Origin: Bacteroidaceae bacterium
GTDB taxonomy: Bacteria; Bacteroidota; Bacteroidia; Bacteroidales; Bacteroidaceae
DNA length: 64,000 bases
Assembly (NCBI GenBank): GCA_017379075.1
Contig: JAFNXL010000012.1
Coordinates: forward strand, 35,524 to 99,523
Direction of reading: 5' to 3'
A model generated the notes under the pieces. The model searched no databases and was not told where the DNA came from. It worked only from the letters and a program-made list of their open reading frames with translations. Both the position numbers and the translations under genes were made by a program. Positions within the stretch are counted from its first letter, which is position 1; every line of letters begins with the position of its first letter. This document shows, piece after piece, positions 8,129 through 17,905 of the stretch.

Positions 8129-10171
8129 ATGACAAAGTTTAAACGAACCCTCATCTTAACTTTGATAGCGGTTTGGGGAAGTTTAGTCCCTTGCCGTATC
8201 ATTGCAGACAACGTATTGTTGCCACAACCGAAACAGATTGCAGAAGAAAGCGGCAAGTTCAAGGCCAGACATGTGAACATTCTCTCTCCCGTATTGGAAC
8301 AGCAATGGAAAGCCATCGCTACCGAGATGGGCTGGGAGATTGACTCCACTGCAGATGCCACAATTTCCGTGAATCTGGTGGACAAAATCCCACAAGCGGA
8401 AGATGCCCAGAAAGAAGCGTACCGCCTACACATAGACAAACGCAGAATCACCATAGAAGCCGTCAGCGACCACGGAGTATGGAACGCCATGCAGACATTG
8501 CGCCAACTTGTCAGCAAAGAACGCCAACAGTCCGTTGTCAAATGCTGCGACATCACAGACTGGCCGGCATTTCCCATCCGCGGATTCATGCAAGACGTGG
8601 GCAGAAGCTATATTTCCTTAGATGAACTAAAACGCGAGATTGATATCCTTTCAAAGTTCAAAATCAACGTGTTCCATTGGCATCTGACCGAGAATCAGGC
8701 ATGGCGTCTTCAGAGTAAAATCTTCCCGATGCTGAACGACAGCATCAACACCACACGCATGCCCGGCAAATTCTACACATTGGCAGAAGCCCGCGAACTG
8801 GTAGACTTCTGCAAGGCGCGTCAAGTCCTGCTCATTCCGGAAATCGACATGCCTGGACACAGCGCTGCATTTGTCCGCACCTTCAGACATGACATGCAGT
8901 CCGCCGAAGGAATGAAAATTCTGAAACTGCTCATTGATGAAGTGTGCGAAACATTCCATGACCTGCCCTATCTGCATATCGGAACAGACGAAGTGCGGTT
9001 CACCAATCCCAACTTTGTGCCCGAAATGGTTTCCTACATCAGGGCCAAAGGCAAGAAGGTTATCAGTTGGAATCCCGGTTGGAACTACCAGCCCGGCGAA
9101 ATTGACATGACACAACTCTGGAGTTTCAGGGGCAAGGCCACTCCCGGCATTCCAGCCATTGACTGTAAGTACCATTATGTAAACCATTTCGACACATTCG
9201 GAGACATCATTGCGCTTTACCATAGCACCATCTATGGCAAACAGAAAGGAGACAAGGATGTGGTGGGAAGCATCATTGCCCTTTGGCACGACCGTCTGAT
9301 GCAAAGCGAGCACAACCAAATGCTTGAAAACGGACTTTATCCGCACACATTGGCATTGGCCGAACGTGCCTGGATGGGCGGCGGTTCGGAATATTTCAAT
9401 GGCGACGGAACAAATTTGACAGCAGAAGGCACAGAAAAGTTCAAGGCATTTGCCGACTTTGAGCGCCGTATGCTTTGGCACAAGGAGCACACCTTTGCTG
9501 GCTATCCCTTCGGTTATGTGAAGCAAACTCACGTCAAATGGAACATCACAGACGCTTTTCCTAATGAAGGCGATTTGTCCAAACGATTCCCTCCCGAAGA
9601 CCAGACGGCTGAACAATACCAATATGAAGGAAAGACTTACGGTGTGCGCCAGGCAACAGGAGCCGGAATATACCTCAGGCACGTTTGGGGTTCGTTGGGA
9701 AGCAACAGCGTGCCCACCTTCTACAAGGATGCGAAGGAGAACCACACAGCCTACGCCTACACTTGGGTGTATTCTCCCAATACACAGACGGTTGGACTTT
9801 TGGCCGAAACGCAGAACTACAGTCGTAGCGAGGCCGACCTTCCACCAAAGCAAGGCACATGGGACAACCGGGGAAGCCGATTGTGGATTAACGGTGAAGA
9901 GATTATGCCACCGGTTTGGACTGCCTCACACACCGTTAAGAGCAACGAGACTGCCCTAGGCAACGAGAACTGCGTATCCCGCCCGCCCATTCAAGTAGAA
10001 CTAAAGAAGGGATGGAACAAGGTGATGTGGAAACTTCCCGTCGGCGGTTTCTATACACCAGAAGTACGCTTGGTAAAATGGATGTTCACCACCGTCTTTG
10101 TCACCCCAGACGGACAAAAGGCAATGGACGGTCTCATCTATTCCACTAAAGCACCCAAAGGACAGAAATGA
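8129..10171 (+). CDS. Secreted glycoside hydrolase family 20 protein (beta-N-acetylhexosaminidase-like)
   Basis: 680 residues with an N-terminal signal peptide (to about residue 27). A GH20 N-terminal alpha/beta domain (about 30-145) is followed by the catalytic barrel: GFMQDVGRSYISLDELKREID near 155, VFHWHLTENQAWRL near 180-195, LIPEIDMPGHSAAF near 240, and the catalytic Asp-Glu in LHIGTDEV near 287. The usual motif is HxGGDE; here the second Gly is Thr, as in some Bacteroidetes members. The C-terminal 220 residues are probably a beta-sandwich. It should release terminal GlcNAc/GalNAc from host or microbial glycans in the periplasm. It is first in a run of three exo-glycosidase genes and abuts the GH2 gene. 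Confidence 0.9.
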   Translation: MTKFKRTLILTLIAVWGSLVPCRIIADNVLLPQPKQIAEESGKFKARHVNILSPVLEQQWKAIATEMGWEIDSTADATISVNLVDKIPQAEDAQKEAYRLHIDKRRITIEAVSDHGVWNAMQTLRQLVSKERQQSVVKCCDITDWPAFPIRGFMQDVGRSYISLDELKREIDILSKFKINVFHWHLTENQAWRLQSKIFPMLNDSINTTRMPGKFYTLAEARELVDFCKARQVLLIPEIDMPGHSAAFVRTFRHDMQSAEGMKILKLLIDEVCETFHDLPYLHIGTDEVRFTNPNFVPEMVSYIRAKGKKVISWNPGWNYQPGEIDMTQLWSFRGKATPGIPAIDCKYHYVNHFDTFGDIIALYHSTIYGKQKGDKDVVGSIIALWHDRLMQSEHNQMLENGLYPHTLALAERAWMGGGSEYFNGDGTNLTAEGTEKFKAFADFERRMLWHKEHTFAGYPFGYVKQTHVKWNITDAFPNEGDLSKRFPPEDQTAEQYQYEGKTYGVRQATGAGIYLRHVWGSLGSNSVPTFYKDAKENHTAYAYTWVYSPNTQTVGLLAETQNYSRSEADLPPKQGTWDNRGSRLWINGEEIMPPVWTASHTVKSNETALGNENCVSRPPIQVELKKGWNKVMWKLPVGGFYTPEVRLVKWMFTTVFVTPDGQKAMDGLIYSTKAPKGQK

Positions 10172-10194
10172 ATCACACGAAATACGAGATAAAA

Positions 10195-12762
10195 ATGTTA
10201 AAGATAAGACTATTGCTTGTGCTTGCATCCCTTTCCATTGGAATGAATGCAGCGCCCCTAAAGGAGCCTCTGCGCTTGAAGTTGGACAAGAACTGGCAGT
10301 TCACCCAAGCAGACAAGAACGAATGGATGCCGGCAAAGGTGTGCGGAACGGTACACCAGGACCTCATAGACAATGGCAAGCTCATCAATCCCTTCTTCGG
10401 CATGAACGAAGAGAAGGTACAATGGGTGGAGAAAGAAGACTGGAAATACAGAACCACTTTCACCGTCACAGAAGCACAATTGGGACATAGTGCCGCCCTG
10501 CTCCGTTTTGAAGGACTGGACACATACGCCGATATCTATCTGAACGGCGCCCTGCTGAAACGCACCGACAATATGTTTGTGGGCTACGACCTTCAGGTAA
10601 AGGATTTCCTCCGCAAGGGGGATAACCACCTTACCGTCTATTTCCACTCCCCCATCAAGCAGGCGCTTCCGCAATGGGAGACAGACGGATTCCCCTATCC
10701 GGCCGACAACGACCACAGCCAACAGCGCGTCAGCATTTACACCCGCAAGGCTCCCTACAGCTATGGTTGGGACTGGGGCATCCGTCTGGCCACAAGCGGA
10801 ATATGGCGTCCCATAACGCTTACGTTCTATGATGCCGCGCGCATTGAAGACCTCTATGTGGAACAGCTGGCGGTAAACAACGCTGTGGCAAAGTTGAACC
10901 ACCATCTGGAGATATCGCGCCCGGAACCCACCGCAGAGTCTGCCGAAGTCACACTTACTTATACCTTCCTCAACAAGGTGAAGCATACCGAAAGCCGCAA
11001 CATTACCCTGCAACCCGGCACAAACCGTATCACCATCCCCATGGAAATTTCAGCACCCCAACTGTGGATGCCCAACGGATGGGGCGAGGCAGCCCTGTAC
11101 AAGGTGGATGCCATGGTCAAGGTAGACGGTGTGACTGTAGCTTCCGAGTCCAAACGCATTGGTCTGCGCGAGGTGAAAGTGGTGATGGAAGACGACAAGG
11201 ACGGCAAATCCTTCTACTTTATGGTGAACGGCAAGCCCCTGTTTGCCAAAGGTTCCAACTACATTCCCAGCGACGCCCTGCTGCCCAATGTCAGCCGCGA
11301 ACGCTATTTCCGTCTGATGCAGGACGTAAAGGATGCCAACCACAACCTCATCCGCGTGTGGGGCGGAGGCATCTACGAAGATGACATGTTCTACGAGGCT
11401 GCCGACAGCATGGGTATACTGGTGTGGCAAGACTTCATCTTTGCCTGCACCACCTATCCCAGCGACCCGGCATTTCTCTCCAGAGTGCGCGAAGAGGCCG
11501 CCTACAACATCCGTCGTCTGCGCAACCACGCCAGTCTGGCAATGTGGTGCGGAAACAACGAGATATACGAGGGAATGCGTTATTGGGGATGGAGCAAGAA
11601 GTATGAAAACCCCGAAATTTGGAAGGAGATGCACCGCGGCTACGACAAAATCTTCCACCAGCTGCTGCCCGAAATGGTCAGCCGTTACGATGCCGGCAGA
11701 TTCTATATGCACAGCTCGCCCTACGAAGCCAACTGGGGCCGACCCGAAAGCTGGAAGATTGCCGACAGCCACAACTGGGGAATATGGTATGGCCAAAAGC
11801 CCTTCGAGAGTCTGGACACCGAGATTCCCCGCTTCATGAGCGAATACGGATTCCAGGCCTTCCCCGAGATGAAGACCATTGCCACCTTTGCCACACCCGA
11901 GGACTATGCGCTGGAATCGGACGTGATGAATGCCCACCAGAAAGCCACCATCGGAAACGCATTGATAAAGAAGACCATGGCGCTCTATTACAACGAGCCG
12001 AAGGATTTTGAGGAACTGGTCTACAAAGGACTTGTGTTGCAGGGAATGGGCATCCGCCACGGCATTGAGGCGCACCGCCGAAACCGTCCCTTCTGCATGG
12101 GTACGCTCTATTGGCAGCTCAACGACAGCTGGCCGGTGGTATCATGGTCGGGCATCGATTATTACGGCAACTGGAAAGCCCTACACTACCAGACCCGCCG
12201 TGCCTATGCCCCCATCCTGCTCAATGCCATAAAGGAAGGCAATCAGCTGGGCATTTATGTAATGTCCGACAAACTGGAAGCCTATCCCGGCGCCACACTA
12301 CAACTGCAACTTTCCGACTTCAACGGCAAGACGCTGAAGAAATGGAAGGTTTGTAACGATGTGCCGGCCAACACCTCCATCCGCTTCCACCAAGAAGACT
12401 ACGCCACGCTGGCCACAGACCCCACACGCACCTTCCTGCTCATGACGCTGAAGAGCAAGGACGGCAAGGAACTCAGCAAGGAAATCTTCTATTTCAACTA
12501 CCCCAAGGACCAGAATTTACCACAGGCGAACATCCGTCACAAGATAAAGCAAGAGGATGGCCGGTGCGAGGTGACGCTGCAATCCAAACAACTTGCCCGC
12601 GATGTTTTCATTGAAATCCCCTATCAAGGCGCACGTTTCACCGACAACTTCTTCGACCTGCTGCCTGGTGAGACAAGGAAAATCACCATCACCTCGCCAA
12701 AAATTCGCAAAGCAGAACCCGTAAGTTTGAAGATAAGGCATTTAACACGAATTATTCATTGA
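10195..12762 (+). CDS. Secreted beta-mannosidase, glycoside hydrolase family 2
   Basis: 855 residues from ATG 10195, which gives a standard signal peptide (LKIRLLLVLASLSIGMNAA); an upstream ATG at 10168 overlaps the previous stop by 4 bp and is also possible. GH2 sugar-binding domain about 25-200 (ends SYGWDWGIRLATSGIWRP), Ig-like domain about 205-320, then the barrel. IRVWGGGIYEDD near 385, WCGNNEIYEG near 460 (acid/base Glu) and MSEYGFQAFPE near 550 (nucleophile Glu) are the catalytic motifs of beta-mannosidases such as those acting on the core of N-glycans. With two flanking GH20 enzymes it suggests stepwise trimming of a GlcNAc/Man-containing glycan. Confidence 0.93.
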   Translation: MLKIRLLLVLASLSIGMNAAPLKEPLRLKLDKNWQFTQADKNEWMPAKVCGTVHQDLIDNGKLINPFFGMNEEKVQWVEKEDWKYRTTFTVTEAQLGHSAALLRFEGLDTYADIYLNGALLKRTDNMFVGYDLQVKDFLRKGDNHLTVYFHSPIKQALPQWETDGFPYPADNDHSQQRVSIYTRKAPYSYGWDWGIRLATSGIWRPITLTFYDAARIEDLYVEQLAVNNAVAKLNHHLEISRPEPTAESAEVTLTYTFLNKVKHTESRNITLQPGTNRITIPMEISAPQLWMPNGWGEAALYKVDAMVKVDGVTVASESKRIGLREVKVVMEDDKDGKSFYFMVNGKPLFAKGSNYIPSDALLPNVSRERYFRLMQDVKDANHNLIRVWGGGIYEDDMFYEAADSMGILVWQDFIFACTTYPSDPAFLSRVREEAAYNIRRLRNHASLAMWCGNNEIYEGMRYWGWSKKYENPEIWKEMHRGYDKIFHQLLPEMVSRYDAGRFYMHSSPYEANWGRPESWKIADSHNWGIWYGQKPFESLDTEIPRFMSEYGFQAFPEMKTIATFATPEDYALESDVMNAHQKATIGNALIKKTMALYYNEPKDFEELVYKGLVLQGMGIRHGIEAHRRNRPFCMGTLYWQLNDSWPVVSWSGIDYYGNWKALHYQTRRAYAPILLNAIKEGNQLGIYVMSDKLEAYPGATLQLQLSDFNGKTLKKWKVCNDVPANTSIRFHQEDYATLATDPTRTFLLMTLKSKDGKELSKEIFYFNYPKDQNLPQANIRHKIKQEDGRCEVTLQSKQLARDVFIEIPYQGARFTDNFFDLLPGETRKITITSPKIRKAEPVSLKIRHLTRIIH

Positions 12763-12777
12763 TAAAATTTGACTGAC

Positions 12778-15105
12778 ATGAAACTAAAAGACAAACTGTT
12801 GGGCCTTATTGGCATGTCTGTGGCAGGACTGATAATGTTCTCCTGCACAGAAGTAAAAGAGGCGAACTACCAGATTATCCCCATGCCGTTGGACATCCAG
12901 CAGGCAGAACAGGGAATGTTTATACTGACAGAAGGAACCCCGGTGATTTATCCCGAGGGAAATGCCAAGATGCAAAACAACGCCAACTTTCTGGCGGAAT
13001 ACGTGAAGGAAAAGACCGGCATCACCCTCGCTCCCTCCGCCGGAACAGACGGAAAGGGAATCATTCTGAAAGTGGAGGAAAACAAAGAGAAGCCCGAGGG
13101 CTACTCGCTGAAGGTTAGTGCCGACAATGTGATCATCTGCGGCGGTTCAGAAGCCGGCGTGTTCTACGGCATCCAAACACTGCGCAAGTCGTTACCCGTT
13201 GCCCAGGGCGGAAAGGTGGCGCTGCCAGCCGTTGAAATCAATGACGCGCCCCGCTTCAACTACCGCGGCGGAATGCTGGACGTGGCGCGCCACTATTTCA
13301 CGCTCGATTCCCTGAAGCGATACATCGACCTGCTGGCCATGCACAACATCAACCGGTTCCACTGGCACCTCAGCGAAGACCAGGGATGGCGCATTGAAAT
13401 CAAGAGCCGCCCCTTGCTCACCGAAAAGGGTTCCATGCGTAAGCAGACCGTAATCGGCAGAAACAGCGGCAAATATGACGGCAAGCCCTACGGCGGATTC
13501 TACACCCAGGAAGAGGCCAGGGAGATTGTGGCATACGCTGCCGACCGCTACATCACCGTCATTCCCGAGATTGACATGCCCGGCCACATGATGGGCGCGC
13601 TGCATGCCTATCCCGAACTGGGATGCACCGGAGGCCCGTACGATGTGTGGTGCCAATGGGGCGTATCAGAAGAAGTGCTCTGCGCAGGAAACGACGCCAC
13701 GCTGAAGTTCATCGAGGACGTGCTGGGCGAGATTGTGCAAATCTTCCCCTCTGAATACATCCATGTGGGCGGTGACGAATGTCCCAAGACCCGATGGAAG
13801 AGCTGTCCCAAATGCCAGGCTCGCATCAAGGCACTTGGCATAAAGGGCGATGAGAAGCACACCGCAGAGGAGTATCTCCAGAGCTTTGTCATCAACCATG
13901 CCGAAAAGTTCCTCAACAGCAAGGGACGACAGATGATTGGATGGGACGAGACCCTTGAAGGCGGACTGGCACCCAACGCCACCGTGATGTCATGGCGCGG
14001 CGAAGGAGGCGGCATCGAGGCGGCACGCCAGAAGCACAATGTCATCATGACCCCCAATACCTATCTCTATTTTGACTACTACCAGACCAAGGACACCGAA
14101 AACGAGCCTCTTGCCATCGGCGGCTACCTGCCCCTGGAGCGCGTGTACAGCTATGAGCCCATGCCCAAGGCACTTAGCGCCGAGGAACAAAAATACATCG
14201 TGGGCGTGCAGGCCAACCTCTGGGCAGAGTACATCACCACCTTCAGCCAAGCCGAATACATGCTGCTGCCCCGTCTGGCCGCCCTTTCCGAAATACAATG
14301 GAGCAGCGCCGACAAGAAGAACTACGAATGTTTCCTGAGCCGTCTGCCACGCATGGTACAGCTCTACGACGTGAAGCAGTACAACTATGCCACCCACGCA
14401 TTCGACATCACCGCCAACCTGGTCCCCGACAGCAACGAGGGCGTGCTGAAAGTATCGTTCAAGACCATAGACAACTGCCCCATCCACTATACGCTCGACG
14501 GCTCAGAGCCCACCGCTTCATCGCCCCTCTACAAGGACACGCTGAAGATTACAGAAGCCTGCACCATCAGCGCCGTGGGCATCAGACCCACAGGAAAGAG
14601 CCGTGTCTTCACCGAAAAGCTCAATATCCACAAGGCCACTTTCAAACCCATCACCCTGATGCAACCCAGCAGTCGGGGCTACACCTTCGGCGGAGCCGGC
14701 ACATTGCTTGACGGACTGAAAGGCCAGTTCAACTACAAGACCGGCCACTGGATTGGTTTCCAGGGCAACGACGTGGAAGCGATGATTGACATGAAGGAAC
14801 CCACCGAAGTAAGCAGCGTCTCCGTCTCCACACTGGTGGAAAAGGGCGACTGGATCTTTGGCGCGCGTACCTTTGCCGTCTACACCTCGGAAGACGGAAA
14901 GGACTTTAAGGAAGTGGCTTGCGAGGAATATCCCGCTATGACACTGGACAACCCCAACCAGATTTATGAACACACGCTGAAGTTCAACCCCGTAAGCACA
15001 CGCTATCTCAAGGTGTTTGTTCAGTCGGAGCACAGCATGCCCCTCTGGCACGGCAGCAACGGTGCTCCCGCCTTCATCTTCATTGACGAGATTGTTGTGG
15101 AATAG
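12778..15105 (+). CDS. GH20 beta-N-acetylhexosaminidase lipoprotein with C-terminal F5/8-type domain
   Basis: 775 residues from ATG 12778; a TTG at 12769 is less likely. A hydrophobic signal ends at FSC (residue 27), so it is probably a lipoprotein, with acidic residues just after the cysteine. GH20 N-terminal domain about 35-160; catalytic barrel about 165-510 with FHWHLSEDQGWRIEIK near 195, VIPEIDMPGHMMGALHAYP near 265, and the canonical HVGGDECP near 330 carrying the catalytic Asp-Glu. Residues about 550-625 resemble the chitobiase C-terminal beta domain (IHYTLDGSEPTASSPLY). The last 150 residues resemble a discoidin (F5/8 C) carbohydrate-binding domain. It is the last gene of the glycosidase run and is followed by a terminator. 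Confidence 0.93.
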   Translation: MKLKDKLLGLIGMSVAGLIMFSCTEVKEANYQIIPMPLDIQQAEQGMFILTEGTPVIYPEGNAKMQNNANFLAEYVKEKTGITLAPSAGTDGKGIILKVEENKEKPEGYSLKVSADNVIICGGSEAGVFYGIQTLRKSLPVAQGGKVALPAVEINDAPRFNYRGGMLDVARHYFTLDSLKRYIDLLAMHNINRFHWHLSEDQGWRIEIKSRPLLTEKGSMRKQTVIGRNSGKYDGKPYGGFYTQEEAREIVAYAADRYITVIPEIDMPGHMMGALHAYPELGCTGGPYDVWCQWGVSEEVLCAGNDATLKFIEDVLGEIVQIFPSEYIHVGGDECPKTRWKSCPKCQARIKALGIKGDEKHTAEEYLQSFVINHAEKFLNSKGRQMIGWDETLEGGLAPNATVMSWRGEGGGIEAARQKHNVIMTPNTYLYFDYYQTKDTENEPLAIGGYLPLERVYSYEPMPKALSAEEQKYIVGVQANLWAEYITTFSQAEYMLLPRLAALSEIQWSSADKKNYECFLSRLPRMVQLYDVKQYNYATHAFDITANLVPDSNEGVLKVSFKTIDNCPIHYTLDGSEPTASSPLYKDTLKITEACTISAVGIRPTGKSRVFTEKLNIHKATFKPITLMQPSSRGYTFGGAGTLLDGLKGQFNYKTGHWIGFQGNDVEAMIDMKEPTEVSSVSVSTLVEKGDWIFGARTFAVYTSEDGKDFKEVACEEYPAMTLDNPNQIYEHTLKFNPVSTRYLKVFVQSEHSMPLWHGSNGAPAFIFIDEIVVE

Positions 15106-15150
15106 TGGGCGGTGAGTTTATAAGGTCTTATATCTCAATCAAAAAAGGAA

Positions 15151-15180
15151 AGCCGGAGACATTCAAGTCCCCGGCTATTT
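15151..15180 (+). terminator. Rho-independent terminator after the glycosidase run
   Basis: AGCCGGAGAC and GTCCCCGGCT form a 10-bp stem with one mismatch and a 6-nt loop (15151-15176), followed by ATTTTC. It lies 46 bp after the GH20 stop. Confidence 0.7.
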
Positions 15181-15216
15181 TCATTATTAAACGCTGCGCC
15201 CTCTCTGGGTTGGTTA

Positions 15217-16071
15217 TCAACCTGCCAGTCCACCATCATCATCATCGTCCTCGCCCGTGTCTGGATCGGGATCGGGCGTAGGTTCCGGATCTGGCGTGGG
15301 AGTGGGTTCGGGTTCCGGTGTTGTGCCAGGATCGGGGTCTGATGTTCCGCCCGCAGAACTGCCGGACGATGAACCCGAATCGGGTTTGGTGAGCGAGATG
15401 AGGGCGTTCATCTGCGCTATGAACGATTCTATGGCCTCGCTGGGCTGCACAATGGCATAGGCGTTTACCGTCTGCACAATCTCGGCATACTTGGCATCCA
15501 CCTGCCGGCGCAGTGCCTCTGTGTCTATGTCCTTCTGCGGCAGGCGCTCCACCTCTTCCTGCAACTTCTCGGCCTGGGCCACCTCAAAAGCCGCATTGTA
15601 TTGTGCCAGTGTGGCCACCTCTTCTGTGAGGTGCAGTGTGGCGATATGAGCCGATGCCGCCTCGCTGGCGAGCACGGACAACAATCCTGCCACCTCGCGC
15701 GTCTCGGAGCGATAATCATGCCCACGAATGTTGCGGTAGGGCGACACCACGGCATCGAGCCACTGCGCAGAAGCCAGTTTGGCTGCGATGGGGGTTGTCA
15801 GATGAGCATTGATAATCTGCATAATTACGCCCAGAATGCTGTCGCGCACCTTGTCTTGCGTCTTAAGCGAAACGGTGCTCACGTATGCCGTTTGGCGCCG
15901 TACAATACCCGTTTCCTGTTCTACCAGTCCTCCGTATGCCGGCAGCAAAGCAGCTATGTGTAGCGCTTCGGCACCGGCCTTTGTCAAGAGATTGTAAGTC
16001 TGATAGTGAAAATCGCAATGGACTCCCAGATTGAGATTACTGAAGCCCATAATGTCAATTTGTTTTGCCAT
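15217..16071 (-). CDS. DUF6261-like protein with Pro/Asp/Glu-rich tail
   Basis: 284 residues, no signal peptide. Residues 1-215 are alanine-rich and predicted mostly helical, with FHYQTYNLLTKAG near the start; this resembles the Bacteroidetes DUF6261 family, which I recall as about 240 residues. The last 60 residues are a low-complexity tail alternating Pro, Asp, Glu and Thr (PDPGTTPEPEPTPTPDPEP and so on), ending in an acidic run. Function unknown. Upstream it abuts a 42-bp tandem-repeat array, leaving only about 40 bp of unique sequence before the ATG, so its promoter, if local, would lie within the array. Confidence 0.65.
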   Translation of the reverse strand: MAKQIDIMGFSNLNLGVHCDFHYQTYNLLTKAGAEALHIAALLPAYGGLVEQETGIVRRQTAYVSTVSLKTQDKVRDSILGVIMQIINAHLTTPIAAKLASAQWLDAVVSPYRNIRGHDYRSETREVAGLLSVLASEAASAHIATLHLTEEVATLAQYNAAFEVAQAEKLQEEVERLPQKDIDTEALRRQVDAKYAEIVQTVNAYAIVQPSEAIESFIAQMNALISLTKPDSGSSSGSSAGGTSDPDPGTTPEPEPTPTPDPEPTPDPDPDTGEDDDDDGGLAG

Positions 16072-16110
16072 AATTCTTATTTTTTACCTTGTGAATGATT
16101 TGGCCGGGTG

Positions 16111-16380
16111 AATAAACGTTTTTTCTCGTCATCCGATCCCTCGGAAAGGGCGAATAAACGTTTTTTCTCGTCGTCCGACCCCTCGGAAAGGGCGAATAAA
16201 CGTTTTTTCTCGTCGTCCGACCCTTCGGAAAGGGCGAATAAACGTTTTTTCATGTCGTCCGACCCCTCGGAAAGGGCGAATAAACGTTTTTTCATGTCGT
16301 CCGACCCCTCGGAAAGGGCGAATAAACGTTTTTTCACGTCATCCGACCCCTCGGGAGGCTTCTCAAAACGTTTTTTCACG
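16111..16380. repeat. Tandem array A: seven units of 42 bp
   Basis: Units start at 16111, 16153, 16195, 16237, 16279, 16321 and 16363 (by the AATAAACG motif; the last is degenerate), an exact 42-bp period. Units differ at a few positions (CTCGTC, CATGTC or CACGTC after the T run). Each holds ACCCCTCGG, the reverse complement of the GAGGGGTC core also found in arrays B and C. Because 42 is divisible by three, long open frames exist on both strands. On the minus strand a 100-codon frame (16379 to 16077, GTG start) repeats EGSDDMKKRLFALS and ends 5 bp before the DUF6261-like ATG. There is no independent sign that it is translated. There are no spacers, so it is not CRISPR. Confidence 0.9.
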
Positions 16381-16507
16381 TTCCAGCTGGTTGCTTTCTC
16401 TTTCTCTGGTGCCGCGCTGCACTCCCCTGCTCCTTTCGACAGACTTGGCGGCGGGTTTTACATATATTTTCAGTTGTGTGGGCCGGTGAAGGCTCACGGC
16501 TCTTTCG

Positions 16508-17905
16508 TCAGTAAAGCGTCTTCAGTCCCTCCCAGTCGGCAATGACGAGCTTGTCGCCCTTCTGGAAATAGAACTTTCCGCCATTGCTCTTCAGCAAGGT
16601 GGCATCGGTGCGGATGCGGTGCTGTGTGCGGCATTCGCCATCCAGCCATCGGATTTCCATCGCCGAACCGTCCATTCTGCCCACCAGAAATCCGGAGGCA
16701 GACTGTGCCAAAGGGCTGTACACCCGGGCGGAGGGGATGATGCCCACCTGGCGCAGCGAAGCGTCCACCTGCACAACATCACCGTTGGAGGAGTCCAAGG
16801 GAAGGGGGTTTCCGAAGGCAGAAAGACGGGTGAACGACTTTCCGTCCTCGCTCATTGCAAAGAGGTCGTTATCCAGGAAGGACAACATCTTGCCCAGCAG
16901 GTTCTCTTCCCATTCCTTGGGGAAATAGTCCAGACGATAGTTTTCGCCCGTCCGCTTGTTGAACGCGGCAAAGAATGGCTTGCCGAATCTGACCCACTGG
17001 TCGCCTAGCACACCGCAACCCTCGTTCAGCATGAACAGGGTGTCGCCCTTGCAGCAGATCTGTGCACAGGCTGCCGTGTTTTTTGGGAAATCATAACGCC
17101 ACACTTCGTTCAGGTTGTTGTCCAGACAAAACAGATGGTCTTTGTCAGACATATAGATTCTGTTGTCCTCGATAAGCACATTTGAGCGGAGGTTTCCCAC
17201 CTTCTTCTGGTCCAATCCGAGCGGTACGACAGGCGCAACAGTCGTTCTAAACAGAGCTTTTGTTGCAGCAAGACCAAGCATTCCTCCAGCCATGCGTGCA
17301 GCATCAAATATCATTTGGGATGCGACGGTCTTTGTTTTGTAATTCTTCACATTTCCGCTCTTGGCATCGAGCAGGCAGACGTTCAGCCCTGCCAGCAGGA
17401 GCGTATCTCCGTTCCAGCGCTCGGCATGCGCCCATGAGGATTTCTTCAGCTTGGTCTTCCACAGTTCCCTGCCATCGAACAGGCTGAAGCACTTGAGGCT
17501 GCCGCCCTTCTCCGTCTGATAGCCGAAGAGCAGGTCGTTGGCCACGTCATATTGTTCGGGATAGGTCTTGAACCGATGGATGATGTCTCCCGTCTTGAAG
17601 TCGTACAGGCGGGTATCGTTCTCGCTGGAATAGAGCACGCCGTTGTTGGTCAGCCTCACCTCATCGGTCAGGTAGTTCAACTCGTGTACCCATAGCGGCT
17701 TGCCCGTCTTCATGTCAACCACGCAGAAATCGCCGCGCTCCACCGCCTTGTCGCCATAGGTGGATCTTGTCAGCATCAACAGATAGGGCTGGTTCGGACT
17801 GGTCTCTATGCCATAGAACTTTTCGGGCAAAGGTATCGTTTGTGTTTCTTGCGCACCGGCAGTAATCGCCAGCAGACAAAGCAAAAAGGAAAGAATATTT
17901 TTCAT
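16508..17905 (-). CDS. Secreted PQQ-like beta-propeller protein
   Basis: 465 residues from ATG 17905; a 14-codon upstream extension is possible but lacks a signal peptide. A clean signal peptide (KNILSFLLCLLAITAGAQ) is followed by repeated blade-like segments: GDFCVVDMKTGKPLWVHEL, CFSLFDGRELWKTKL, CLLDAKSGNV, FCLDNNLNEVWRYDFP. Each has the Trp/Leu-W pattern of PQQ-enzyme or BamB-like propeller repeats. It lacks catalytic dehydrogenase residues, so a binding or scaffold role in the periplasm or at the surface is more likely. No operon partner: the spacers on both sides contain repeats. Confidence 0.72.
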   Translation of the reverse strand: MKNILSFLLCLLAITAGAQETQTIPLPEKFYGIETSPNQPYLLMLTRSTYGDKAVERGDFCVVDMKTGKPLWVHELNYLTDEVRLTNNGVLYSSENDTRLYDFKTGDIIHRFKTYPEQYDVANDLLFGYQTEKGGSLKCFSLFDGRELWKTKLKKSSWAHAERWNGDTLLLAGLNVCLLDAKSGNVKNYKTKTVASQMIFDAARMAGGMLGLAATKALFRTTVAPVVPLGLDQKKVGNLRSNVLIEDNRIYMSDKDHLFCLDNNLNEVWRYDFPKNTAACAQICCKGDTLFMLNEGCGVLGDQWVRFGKPFFAAFNKRTGENYRLDYFPKEWEENLLGKMLSFLDNDLFAMSEDGKSFTRLSAFGNPLPLDSSNGDVVQVDASLRQVGIIPSARVYSPLAQSASGFLVGRMDGSAMEIRWLDGECRTQHRIRTDATLLKSNGGKFYFQKGDKLVIADWEGLKTLY

